From the NCBI GenBank assembly GCA_029204225.1, contig CM055096.1, positions 60,178,957-60,242,956 of the forward strand: a stretch of DNA of 64,000 nt, read 5' to 3'. This stretch comes from Diphasiastrum complanatum. Lineage: Eukaryota > Streptophyta > Lycopodiopsida > Lycopodiales > Lycopodiaceae. Positions 9,580 through 20,683 of this stretch are shown in pieces. Each line of letters starts with the position of its first letter. Within the stretch, counting starts at the first letter, position 1. The position numbers were made by a program, and so were the translations under genes. The notes beneath the pieces were generated by a model, which was not told where the DNA came from, did no database searches, and was given only the letters and a program-made list of their open reading frames with translations.

Positions 9580-11068
9580 TCATACTCTTCCATGTACCAC
9601 TTTTATTGGCATGGCTGCCGCAACTTCTTTTTCTATCACTGCAGGTCGCCAATGACCTGCGGGGCGGCCGCCACTTGACTTCCCTTTGATGCTCTTGACT
9701 AGCTCCAAATTTCCACTTTTCCTTTTGTGTTGTTGAAGCCCTTGGAGATCAAACTCTTGATCTTCCACTTGACCATAAAAGTAATTGACTAAGACCTCTT
9801 TTACAGATCCATTAGTTGCTTCCATTCCATGAAAACCACCATCCACTTGCATAGCATCATCTACACAAGAAGATGAATCAAAACATGTGAGTAAAGCAAA
9901 GTTTGTACCTTCAACTTACCTTCTCATCATATGTAAGCATAGATGGCTTTTGTCTTTCCCTTGAGATATTTTTAGAACTTGACTTAGAGAGGCATCTCCA
10001 CCATCACCATCCAAGAAAACATCTTCATCACCATCAATAATGTTAGATTGATCAATATCAACAACATCTTACTCAAGCTTATCCACATTCTCCTCTTCAA
10101 AGACAACCTCCTTAAAAATGTGAGCTTTCTTTGAATTAGGAATGTAAACCCTATAAGCTTTCCTTACTTCACTATAGCCAACAAATATTCCCTTCAAGAA
10201 TCCAAAAGATGAGTTGACATAGCAAGTACTACCAAAGATCTTCAAATGCTCCAAGCTTGGCTTCTTACCAAAAAGAACCTCAAATGAACTCTTACCATCC
10301 AAGTCTTCATTTGACTACCTATTGCAAACAAAGTTAGCTCACATCGAAGCTTCACCCCAAAAATGACTTAGGAAGATTTGCATTCACCCTCATGGATTTA
10401 GCTCTTTCAAAAAGATAGATCTTCCTCTCTTCCACACCATATAGAACCTTTGAGTTTGAAAGCCCCCTCTTGATACCATGTTCCACACAAATCTCTTTGA
10501 TAGGTCTTCATTTGCCAACTTTAAGCACTTGATCTTCATGTTGAATTGACTCTCCACAACATTCTTGAACTTGAGAAAAACATCAAATATGAAGTCCTCA
10601 CTCTTTAGAAAATAAGTCCAACAATTTATACTAAAGTCATCAATGCAAGTCACAAACACCTTTTCTCCTCCATTACTCAAAGCACTAGTACAATGCACAT
10701 CCAAATGTACTAAATGAAAATACATCTTAGATCTTGAGCTAGATCTAGAATAAGACAACCTTTGTGACTTTGACATTGAACAACGCTCACCAACTTGTTT
10801 CTTTTCCTTCAAACCACTATGGCTAGAACCAACATATCCATCAAGTTTGTAGAGCTCACCTTGTCTCTTGCCTTGGGCAATCAAGTCTTCATTCCTTTTG
10901 ATCAAAAAAGAATCGCCAAAAAAATTCCACTCTAAGCCCTTTGTCAACCATTTGACACACACTAAGAACATTCTTAGAAATGGAAGGTATGAACACAACA
11001 TTCTTCAAATGAACATTCCTATTTGAAGAAGAGAGAAAAATAGTATCGATGCCCTTGATAACATGTTT
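9580..11068 (-). pseudogene. Ty1/copia remnant: protease end, integrase, linker
   Basis: Read from right to left on the minus strand: end of the protease (VVFIPSISKNVLSVCQMVDK), GAG-pre-integrase, then the integrase core (GGEKVFVTCIDDFSINCWTY, FLKFKNVVESQFNMKIKCLK). Then a frameshifted EHGIKRGLSNSK and, from 10302, FEVLFGKKPSLEHLKIFGST with GIFVGYSEVRKAYRVYIPNS and VVFEEENV. An acidic linker and a 90-codon frame (9852-9580) follow. The D-D-E core is incomplete: the segment between CLKLANED and the GKKPSLEHL block is largely lost. Reverse transcriptase is absent. Several frameshifts confirm decay. Confidence 0.85.
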
Positions 11069-11630
11069 CCTCTTGCCCTATTTGGATGCTCTTGCTCAAG
11101 TTTATCAATTTATGGAATTAGTTTCTAGATCTCTTCCAAACCCTAGATCTAAAATGACTAGATTCAATGCACAGGAATAAGCCAATTACAATAGGTCTAT
11201 ATGCGACCTTATCAGCATGCCTAAGTTTTCAAAAATAGTAAATACACTATTCTTAGGCCTTATTAACTTTGTAAAGGCAATCTTTAAGTTGAAAATGCAT
11301 ATTGGCCTCAAAATTGCCAAATAAACTTAACTTGACTAGTTGATATTTTTCACGCAAAGCACTATAGCACTATACCTGAATCCGAGAATTCACTCCCGAA
11401 GCAAGAATATCGAAATCAGATACCATAATCTCATGGAAAAGGTGCAAAGGAAGGAAGTTTCACTCACTCACTACACGACCGATTTTATGGCAGTAGATTA
11501 TTTCACCAAGGCACTTTCAAAGACAACCACATCAGATTCAATATGATTTCAAGATCCACATTAAGGGGGAGTGTTGGATTTCAAAGCCCAGGACCCAATT
11601 TTAATGAGCATTTTGAAGCTGTAAGTACTC
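11069..11630 (+). repeat. 562-bp repeat carrying a copia 3' end; partner at 31894-32461
   Basis: This block and 31894-32461 align over their whole length with roughly one difference in ten. The right half encodes the copia RNase H end on the plus strand (NPRIHSRSKNIEIRYHNLME, then DYFTKALSK), followed by AAGGGGGAG and TGTTGGATTTCAAAG, a polypurine tract and LTR start (11572). The left half, from CCCTATTTGGATGCTCTTGC, is not recognisable as copia. Both copies therefore share the same chimeric junction near 11340, so the junction predates the duplication. Confidence 0.85.
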
Positions 11631-11929
11631 TATAGGATGTGTATATTCGATGGTGAGCAGCCCTCCGCCTGCTGTCAAGAAGGGTTCGAACACAAAGATA
11701 GGTTCCTAACTATGCTTAGTTGCTAGTTTAGATGCTTTTATAGCACTACACTAACTCTAACCCACTTAACACTCCTCCTAATATTAGCATCCAAGAATGA
11801 GGGTGAAAAGAGGAGAAATAGAGAGAGTTAGAGGGAGGTTACCTCATGTGCTCATCATAATATACTGTTGAAAATTGGAGCAATGTCAGATTTCTCGGTG
11901 CGTGCACAATGTCTACCAATAAAGGTTCC

Positions 11930-12095
11930 ATAATCGAACACAAAAATAATGCACTTTGCGAAAGCGTTATCTGATCAAGAGCTAGAGCTTATTATCAACA
12001 CAAAATTTTCAGGCATATGAATATTTAATCTACGAATAATTTATCTACATGGCATAAATCGATGAATCAGAATAGAATGATAATGCATTCGACAC
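11930..12095 (-). repeat. Dispersed repeat, inverted partner of 1250-1425
   Basis: Reverse complement of the repeat at 1250-1425. Here it runs straight into a plus-strand copia gag fragment at 12096. Confidence 0.6.
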
Positions 12096-12310
12096 TCAAG
12101 ATGAGTGAGGGAACTTCAGGCGGTGATCATTTTTAATGAATTCAAATAGCTGCTTAATCAACTAGTTGTAGTAGGTTCTCGGATGAAGATGCTAATATGT
12201 CTCTTTTATCCAATATTTCTCCCTCTTATGACAATCTAGTGCTGCTCTAGAGCAATACTCCTAAACTGTCTCTCCAAAAGTTAACAACAAGTTTATTAAA
12301 AAGCAAGCTC
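12096..12310 (+). pseudogene. Copia gag fragment, relative of 13997-14965
   Basis: Encodes KMSEGTSGGDHF, SDEDANMSLLSNISPSYDNL and LSLQKLTTSLL with stops between. The same series (RMSEGTSVSDH, PPSYDNLVLLLSN, LSLQKLTASLL) occurs in the better preserved gag at 14.3-14.5 kb, so this is a more decayed relative. Confidence 0.75.
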
Positions 12311-13049
12311 ACATATTTTACTTTTTCTTAGTACTTAACTGTACAAACAATTGATGAGGTGACATATCACTATCATGCGAGGATCCTTGGTAGGAAAACT
12401 TATCTATTCTCTCGTGATTCTGATATGTATGGATATTTGATGATGTGGCATAAGTTCTATTTCACTTTGTTGCAAATGTATAATATATTAGATTAAGCAC
12501 CTCTTTGTGTAGGATTAAGGGTTTGGAAGACAAGGCTAAACCTTGTAGAGGTTCAAATCCTCTTCCCTTAAACTATTAGAATTAAAAATACTTGAAGCTA
12601 GAACTGAATTTTACTACATACTTTTCTCAAATTTGAAAATGTAAATTCAAAGAGATCTCAATTATGAAATAAAAATAAAACCTCTATACTTCTATGGAAT
12701 CATATTCAAGATCTGAGCATTTCATCATATAGCTATCAACGAAGTCGACGAATGACAATGGACCAGAACAGCTTGTGAGTTCCTACGAAGTCCAGCTCCG
12801 TAAGTTATCACTTACGGTTATCAACGAACGAAGCCAACAAGCGACTATGAAAGCGATCGACTGACTTACAAATGACTGTGAACAAGATTACAGCCATAAC
12901 GGCCCAACATCCTTCACGCTCCCGATGCATACGAAGGAGACGTCTTCTTGCTTCACGACACTCCAATAACTGATCTACGGATCTTGTTTAACAGTTGTTA
13001 ATTATCTTGTAAACTATAATTAGAATAAACCAAGAGATTCTTTGACAGC

Positions 13050-13055
<6 letters not shown>

Positions 13056-13116
<61 letters not shown>
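13056..13116. repeat. TG microsatellite
   Basis: About 30 uninterrupted TG units preceded by ATATA. Confidence 0.95.
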
Positions 13117-13118
<2 letters not shown>

Positions 13119-13613
13119 CTGAGTGAAGTGAAGGAGTGGTTGAATAATCTGTAGATGCACAGAGCAATCAAACGACCAAAAGGTCTTCAGTAACTAGCTC
13201 CTCAAAGTTAGTGATTTTACACACACACAGAGAGATCTAGAACTATAGCTATTGTTTTGAGTTTGTAAGTAGGAGCACGTGCTTATCAGCGGTATTGAAT
13301 TGTGTTTCGATTCCTTTTATATATACAAATTCGCTACTGTTCAATCTTTATGTTCTTGTTGAATGCATTTGTCTTTCACTCTCTTACACACAAACATGAT
13401 TATCAGAAGTAGAGGATCGCATGGCTATCCAAGACGCCTAATCTTTCGCAATCCTTCTATTATGGCAGTCTAAAACTCCTTCTTTGATAACCTAAAAAAA
13501 CAAGCTCTTAACTCCATTCTCCAAGCAATCCACGTTCTTGAAATCGCAGTTATTACTGTGTTCACAGTCTTCATTGTTTTTCTTACTATTGGTAGAGACA
13601 TCATTTACATCGT

Positions 13614-13812
<199 letters not shown>

Positions 13813-13892
13813 GTGTTCTACTTCTATCGCGACGACCGTTGCAGTGGCAATCAATCGTAGACCACGCAGACCATCACATACACCAATAGAAG

Positions 13893-13905
13893 TGGTATCA
13901 CAACG
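13893..13905 (+). other. Copia primer binding site
   Basis: TGGTATCACAACGG resembles the TGGTATCAGAGC complement of initiator tRNA-Met used by plant copia elements, with substitutions in the second half. It lies 100 bp before the gag start. Confidence 0.65.
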
Positions 13906-13996
13906 GGTTCAGTGGATTACTAGAGTCCAGGATCTTCAACAGAACTTAATACGTTCTTTTTCAGATGGCTATTCAATTTGTTTGTGCTCGATCACT

Positions 13997-14968
13997 ATGG
14001 AAGGCACCTCAGAAATCCGCTTGATCGACAAATTCAACGGATATGACTTCCACATGTGGAAGTTCAAAATGAGAATGATCTTAATCGAAAAGGAGTTATG
14101 GAGATACGTCAACGGTTCCATATCCAGACCGGCAAAACTCGAACAGCTTCCAGCTTGGGAAGCGAAGGATGGCAAGGCACTTGCCATTGTATATCTAAAC
14201 CTAAAAGACACTCAAATTGCTCATGTATCCAACTGCACCACTTCCAAAGAAGCGTAGGATATACTTACAAGCATCTACGAGACCTCAGATGTTTTGACTC
14301 ATCTCTTCTTGAGGAAGAAGGTACTGACACTCAGAATGAGCGAAGGCACCTCAGTCAGTGACCATATGAATGAGTTCAAACAGTTGCTAAACCAACTGGC
14401 TGCAATAGGTTCCCCTAACTCAGAAGAAGACTCTACGATGTCTCTTCTCGCCAGTTTTCCACCCTCCTACGACAATTTAGTGTTACTTCTTAGCAATACT
14501 TCTGTGTTGTCTCTCCAAAAGTTGACAGCAAGTTTGTTGCAGGAAGAAGTTAGGAAGAAAGGCTTGTCTACGTCAACGAGTACCAAATCCATGGCACTCT
14601 ACTCAAACAAGCTGCAGTCCAAGAAGAAGAAAAACTTCAAAGAAAAGAAGACAAAGCTGGAGCAGCCAGTCGCATCGCAACAACAATAGGAACAACACAG
14701 TTAATCATCATCCAACACCAAGCTATTTTGCAGTATTGCAAAAGAACCAACCACGGCATCAAAGACTATCGTATCCTCAAGCACAATGAAGCGAGGAAAA
14801 AGATGCAGCATCACCAAAAAGGCAACTTTGACACAGTCAGAAGTTCACAACATAATGATAAGACACTGATGGTAATAGATCAACCCAATAGACCCATCAA
14901 TGGTATCTCGATTCAGGTGCTTCTTAGCACATGACGTCATGCAAAGACCTCTTCTCTACACTCACAAT
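13997..14968 (+). pseudogene. Ty1/copia gag and start of protease
   Basis: Gag opens MEGTSEIRLIDKFNGYDFHM with the typical WKFKMRMIL start, followed by LWRYVNGS and KALAIVYLNLKDTQIAHV. One in-frame TAG (14255) interrupts KEA/DILTSIYE. The frame then continues FLRKKVLTLRMSEGTSVSDH to a lysine-rich tail and a stop at 14687. A degraded zinc knuckle follows (QYCKRTNHGIKDYRILK; one cysteine is tyrosine). The protease start WYLDSGAS, a stop, then HMTSCKDLFSTLTIS is cut off at about 14970, where CACTA sequence on the opposite strand begins. Apart from one stop, the gag itself is unusually well kept. It may have been the nucleocapsid of a recently active family. Confidence 0.9.
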
Positions 14969-14969
14969 T

Positions 14970-15371
14970 TCCATCCACTGTGAATGATGACCGTAGAGAA
15001 TGGGCAAAACCAGTTGGTGTTCTAATGTCATGAATAATGGAGCGCACATGGTTAAGCTCCTCCTTAGTGAATGTCCAAGGTACTTTTGGAGCATGATCTT
15101 CACCATCCTTTATCCAATATTCTTTTTTGGTGTTTGATTCTTTTAGATCGTGCCTTGCAGCAATGGTATCTTTTTCACCAATCAAGTGTTTCCAAATAGA
15201 TTCACCCACATTTTTACGTATGTGCATGGGATCAAGTAGGTGATTAATCAAAAGGCTATACCAATATTTCAAACAATGAAGTATAGATAATCTTTTCATA
15301 CCATCAATTGGCTTTGCTTGAGATTCCTCCTGTAGTTTTCGCCAATCTTCCACAACATTCAGTGAAATCAA
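14970..15371 (-). pseudogene. CACTA (TNP2-like) transposase central fragment
   Basis: The minus frame encodes EDWRKLQEESQAKPIDGMKR, then YSLLINHLLDPMHIRKNVGE, SIWKHLIGEKDTIAARHDLK, VPWTFTKEELNHVRSIIHDI and RTPTGFAHSLRSSFTVDG. These are signature blocks of plant En/Spm transposases (HLLDPMHIxKNVGExxWKHL and DIRTPTGF). The frame stays open for 400 bp, so decay is mild. It stops at the junction with copia protease sequence. The N-terminal part and the C-terminal DUF4218 region are not attached. Confidence 0.92.
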
Positions 15372-15739
15372 AGAATTGCACGCTTCTACATATTTACATA
15401 TTTATGAATTTCACATTCATTAGCTTTCACTTAGTATCTTATGTAAACATCTAGGCAAATGACGAATAATGCTTCTAACATTTGACATATTTAATGACAC
15501 AAACCAAATACAATCAAGATGCATGGATTATACATCTCTGCATATCAACAAAATGTGCATTCAATAGACTATACATTTGCATTCATGAATTAAAAATGTA
15601 TGCATTCAAAAATTTTGCAAGAACAATGTGGTGCCAAAACATTATATTGATTGATTTAAAAAAAAATTCATTGATGAGAGAATAAATTCTCCCTTCCTAC
15701 ATTGCCTTCTTCAAGGCCTTACATTTAACTTAAAAACCT

Positions 15740-16890
15740 CTACTCATCATCACTTCCTCCTTCCTCGTCTCCTTCGTCTTGTAGGTGTACATTGGTGTCC
15801 ACATCTTCAAACTCCTCTTCGCTCTCATTCACGTTCTCTTCCACATTTTGCTCTTCAAAATTTTTTACATTTTCTTCCACATCACGAACGCTTGAAGTTG
15901 TAGAGCCTCTCTACAAAATAGAATCAAAGATTCAATTAAATTGAGATTAAACTTACTTGTAAACCACAAACTAAACAATCACAAAACAATAAAGGTTAAG
16001 AGTTTACGATTGGAAACAATCCATGGAATTCCATAAAAGCTTTAAGACCAGCATATCCATGATCGTAACCTTGTTTGTACTCCACGGCGGTCATGTGTCT
16101 TCCAAAATCACTAAGCTACATTCAACAAAAAAACATAGTTTAGCAATACAATATAGTTTAGCAATAAAAAACATTAACAATCTCACTACAAAAATAGAAT
16201 CATAGTAAAAAATATTGCACTTACAAATTGGGCCTCTAGATTGTCCCTTCCTCCCGATCCCAAGTGACTTTGGCCATGTTTTAAGAGCTTCTCGGCGGCG
16301 GCCCTACGTTTTTGTTCATACTTTTGGGGATTGTTTTGCAACAATTCTCCTTTCACCTTCCTCCAATCCCTTTTGGAGCACCATCCAGGCTTCATGGGAT
16401 TCTTGGGATTCCTCACGGCTCTTCTCATCAATTGCCTTTTGTTTCGAATCCAAAGGCACATTGTATTCAAGGCCCAAGTCCTACTAAAAGCATTGGATTG
16501 AGAGAATTCAGAATATAAAGTCTCTAGTATTTTATTTTTGTCTTCAAGCGATTGGGAGGACCAATCGATCATGTAATCTTTACCAAAATATAAAACAACT
16601 AAATCACGCAAACGGGCATGAACTACATTGCCATGTGTATTTTTTATAACTCCACTACGTGGATTAAGATCATAATACACACTACACGATTCCTGGGAAG
16701 GGGCATCATTGGAAGCTCTTCTCTCGGATGATTCAGTCGAAGAAGATAACACAAGATTTTTGATTCTATCTCTTTATTGAGGAGATAGATTCTCAAACCA
16801 CTCTTGATTATATTCTTCGGGCTCCTCACGAGCTCTTCTCCTAGATGGTCTCCCACTTGACCTTCCACTTGGCCTACCACTTGAAGACAT
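15740..16890 (-). CDS. CACTA accessory protein (plant transposase, En/Spm second gene), one in-frame stop
   Basis: Three exons join cleanly on the minus strand. Exon 1 (16890-16225) begins MSSSGRPSGRSSGRPSRRRA and contains YYDLNPRSGVIKNTHGNVVH, WALNTMCLWIRNKRQLMRRA, WRKVKGELLQNNPQKYEQKR and LLKHGQSHLGSGGRDNLEAQ. Exon 2 (16115-16008) gives LSDFGRHMTAVEYKQGYDHG and YAGLKAFMEFHG. Exon 3 (15910-15740) is a strongly acidic tail ending EEGGSDDE. Donors and acceptors are GT-AG and all phases are 0. The predicted protein is about 314 residues. One TAA (16774-16776, after ENLSPQ) interrupts exon 1; translation could restart downstream but no good ATG follows at once. The family is known from CACTA elements as the DNA-binding helper of the transposase, which lies just downstream here as a fragment. 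Confidence 0.8.
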
Positions 16891-17169
16891 TGTAGCAAAG
16901 AAAAACTTTAAAAGTTAGAAAGTAGTGGGAAATGGGAGTGAAAGAGTAGTGAAGACTGTTAGATTAGAAGAGTAAGAAATGACAAGAAAGCAATAGATCA
17001 ATAGTAAACAAGAACAAGCAAGATCAATAGAGCAAGCAATAGCAAGAGCAAGATCACTAGCAAGAAAGCAATCAAGCAAGATCTAAAGAGCTTGGAAGAG
17101 CAATAACAAGCAAGAACATTAAACACTAGATTAGCAAAAACCTATAAAACTTGAAAGCAAAAGAAGAGG

Positions 17170-17275
17170 AGCAAGAATGCTCGCGGAGATGTTGTTTTAT
17201 CGGCATTCAAGTTTCGCGTGGATTATCCACGCATGGATAATCCACGCATGGATGTTCCACGTGGTTTTTTTCTTT
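17170..17275. repeat. CACTA subterminal repeats
   Basis: GTGGATTATCCACGC, ATGGATAATCCACGC and ATGGATGTTCCACGTGG form overlapping direct and inverted copies of a TGGATNNTCCAC palindrome upstream of the accessory gene. CACTA elements carry such subterminal arrays as binding sites for the accessory protein. No CACTA terminus was found just outside. Confidence 0.5.
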
Positions 17276-17279
17276 TCCT

Positions 17280-18127
17280 CTCTTCACATGTGAGAGGGTC
17301 CCCCACATGGGCCTGCATGCTTTAAATTTCATTCAATATTCTCATAGTCTTTTCTAGATTTTATGAGAATATTTTACTGTAGGATTTTACATCAAATATA
17401 TTTTTTAATATGATGGAACATAAAAAAATCAATCATGAGATAAGAAATAGTACATATTATTATTAAACAAGTAATTTGACAAGTTTTTTAAGAATTTATG
17501 ACATAATATTATGTCAAATTGGTGATGTCATTAAACATTTAGTTTATTAATAATCTAGGTGTCTTAGATTTGATATTATTTGATGACATATGGCCAAATA
17601 GAAAATTTTGCTTTTGTCATCTTAAATGGTTGCATGGGGTCATTTAGATTCATGATCAAAAGCATTTATGTTATATTGAGGACCTTAGTGATATGTGACC
17701 TATATGATATATTTTTTAATTGTTGGTGTGTGACCTATATAACCTTATATGAAATCATAGTAATTAGTTGAAATATCATTTAGCATTGTAATAAAGATGT
17801 TGATTAATGGTGTGCTATCTAGTATATGATTGATTGACATTGTCCAATTGCTCGTCTTTTCTTTTCGATTCGAGGAACATCATCTTGCATACAAAGCAAC
17901 TATAGATAGAAAGGGCGAATGCATATTGCTCGTCATGAAAATACCATGGCACACTAGGCCAATCCAAAGAGATTTATCCCTCAGTTGCATGCGACACTTC
18001 CATCCACTTTGCATCCGACACGATTTTTTCAATGTTTCGAGAGCCAAGTATTAATTAATCAAATGAGTGATTGAGTGGGAAATGAATCAATTGAGTATAT
18101 GACTGATTGTTTGATTTTGATCATTCC
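17280..18127. other. No gene seen
   Basis: AT-rich sequence between CACTA debris and the four-gene transposon. The reading frames here are short and show no family motif. Confidence 0.5.
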
Positions 18128-18163
18128 ACATTAGAGGAGTTCTCAATATCAAAAAGACCCTTT
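18128..18163 (+). repeat. Left terminal inverted repeat, copy 1
   Basis: Identical over 36 bp to the reverse complement of 26232-26267. The inner end (AAAAAGACCCTTTAAG) is similar to the copy 2 terminus (CAAAGAGGGCCCTATAAG). Confidence 0.9.
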
Positions 18164-18647
18164 AAGGAATGCCATGTAGGATACACAAAAATATCAAAAT
18201 AAATAAAACAATATTGTTTTGCCCACACCACTCCCAAGGCCTCCCCAACTCCCAATGATCTAACCACAGTGTCTATAGTCACAGTTAAGAACTGTTAACA
18301 GTTCGCAGTATAACTTGACTAAATTCAAAAATATTCCCTCCATTGGTTACGAACAGGGCAATATTTCCACTTGATCTAGAATATGACCGCCATCCCCAAA
18401 TTCGAATCAGAAAAAATTGCAAAATATTTACATATGCATTCCTTCCATGAGAATGGAAATATGAGCACCAACTACCTATTGGAATGAAAAAATGAGCGGC
18501 ATTTCCAAATTTGAATCAAGCATACAAGCATGGAGATTGGATTGATTGTACATAGTATATAATATAATCAAAGATGAGTATTTTGTTTTGCTTCATAGAA
18601 TCTGGTCATAGTACTTTGATGCAACTGATTACTCTATTATTTTTTTT

Positions 18648-20553
18648 ATGATGACATTATATCATCTACATGTGGATATCCCTATTGATTTGGCACCTTT
18701 GCAGAGAAGAGGAGCCAAAGGAGTTCAAATATCTGCTGAAGATCATTCTCGTTACAGGGCAGAAGGAAAGAAAAACGTGGATTTGTGGACAGATGGAACA
18801 TTATATCCACAAGATCCAAGCACTTTGACACATGCCACATTCTCTTCAATAACTCATTTAGTTACATGGATATGCAATGGGCATAGTGGATTACGAGGAT
18901 ATTGTGAAAGATTGCAAAACCTTGGAAAACAACTTTATATGAATAAAGTTCACTTGTTAGAAGGTGAGTTAATTCGGATATCCTCTTATTGTCAGAATAG
19001 AGATTGTCATCTCCAAAAGACGTTAGAAGCTGAAAGTAAGAAGCGAAAGTGACAAAATTGCAAGGATATTCAAACGCTTTCAAAAGGGAATTATTGAAAT
19101 AGGAGGATCCATGCAATCAAGTAACCATATTCTAAATTTTGTAAGTTTTTCAATGACATTTGGATTTAATTTTAGCTATGGTGATATTCTGTTAACTATT
19201 TGTTTTTTTTGCAGATCTGCATTAGTAGCTCCTCGGAATATTAAAGACAATGCTTCACTAGGAATGTCATTGGGCACAATATTGACTTGCAAATCCACTG
19301 AGCGTATCATGATGAACAATAGGATTTCAAATGTAAAGTGTAAAATAGCAGAGTCTTTGATGGTGGACATTCAAAATATTTTAGATTAGACTATAGTTCA
19401 GGGTGCTTGTGATTTTGCAGGTATTAGTAGGGAAGCATATGCAACAATATTTAAACTAATTAGAGAAGCTTTTAAGCAAGTTCAAATTAGAAAAGTCCCA
19501 ATCCCTAGGACATATCACTTGAAGAAAGAGAGAGATACATTAAACATAGGTATGCAGAAGATCATTGGAACTCCATTTCATATTGAGGAGGTGTATGAAA
19601 CTGATGGAAGATCGATATTTTATAATTCATCAAACAATTTATTTGTTGATCTATGCAGATCCAAACTGGAAGCCTGTGCTATCTATCCCCTTAAAAAATG
19701 TGCATGTTTGCACTCTTCATGCAGAAGTTAGATTAATAGTAAAGATCATTTATCTTCATATAATTTTTGCTTGGAATACTAAGCCAGCATCATTAGCATA
19801 GGAACCTATCTCTTGATTAGAAGATGTTTTATCAAAAGCAGGACTCCATAAAGGACATGTCAAAATTCAAAAAGATGAAAAGCTTTCAGGAAAGAATGGG
19901 AACATGCCAACTAAGCCAAGCATAGGAGGAGCAAAAGCACGTCGTTTTCTATCAAATCATACTAGTAAGGCTTCTAATATTCAACACTCAATCTGGACAG
20001 ATATTATTGCTGCCACTCAGGACTTCGAGAAAGACGGCAAAACCAAAGTACTAAAAGTTGATGTATGGAAAAAGCTTGATAGTATTATTGCTATTTTAAG
20101 AAAAGAAAAATACTCTGATATTGATAAGAAAGCTGTCCAAAGGACTTGTGTCGAGTTTGTTAATGCAATATCAAAAGCATGGGGAGAAGATCACATCGCT
20201 CATTACATGGTTAGTATAAAATTTTCAAAATGCTTTCAAATTTTCAGATATATTTAGATCTAAACATAAAACTAACATTATGATTTTGACATATGCAGCA
20301 CATACTAAGAGATCATACAGCATTTTTTGCAAATACATATGGAAGCTTGAGTGTATGGTCATCACAAGGGATGGAGAAGTCACACTGGCAAGCACGAGCA
20401 GCATTTCATTGAAATACACAACATGGAAGAACCAATGAAAAACGAAATTACATTTGTCAATTGTTTCAGTGGTTCTACCGCAGAGTTCAGATTCGACATA
20501 TAACAAAGTCCACACAATACAACAAGTTTAGAAAAGCATGCAAGCTCATATAG
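18648..20553 (+). pseudogene. Gene A copy 1: DDE-type transposase, core deleted
   Basis: Exon 1 (18648-19120) starts MTLYHLHVDI and ends RRIHAIK; exon 2 starts at 19215 (SALVAPRN, SLGTILTCKSTERIM). Exon 3 ends at 20209 (WGEDHIAHYM). Exon 4 (20299-20553) has RDHTAFFANTYGSLSVWSSQ followed by GMEKSHWQARAAFH, a TGA, then QLFQWFYRRVQIRH. The E of GMEKSH is the likely third catalytic residue. Compared with copy 2, about 650 bp are missing at 19655: the sequence runs from NNLFVD straight into DPNWKPVLSI, losing the first two aspartates and the CxxC pair. An in-frame stop (19387) and the TGA at 20410 also break it. Superfamily is uncertain; the GD..CxxC..GxEKSH pattern is seen in several eukaryotic DDE transposases. 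Confidence 0.75.
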
Positions 20554-20683
20554 GAAGAGAAAATTAGATGATTGCTGAGTAGAAGATCATCATGACATGT
20601 TCAGAATTGCTTTGCAAATTCATTGAACAAGAGAGGAGCAATACCCAATGTAAATGTATTGATTGTATCATACAAAGTGTCAA

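Noticed and set aside
10478-10495. TGGTATCAAGAGG on the minus strand as a copia primer binding site
   Set aside because: It lies inside the integrase coding frame (EHGIKRGLS), so it is coding sequence.
12516-12570. tRNA-like fold (acceptor-like ends, perfect T-arm AGAGGTTCAAATCCTCT)
   Set aside because: Only 55 nt, no D-arm, and the loop in the anticodon position lacks T before the triplet.
18128-18163. Target site duplication of copy 1
   Set aside because: Only TA flanks the inner GAGGAG ends, and the outer 8-bp flanks (ATCATTCC and CTTGAAAG) do not match; undecided.
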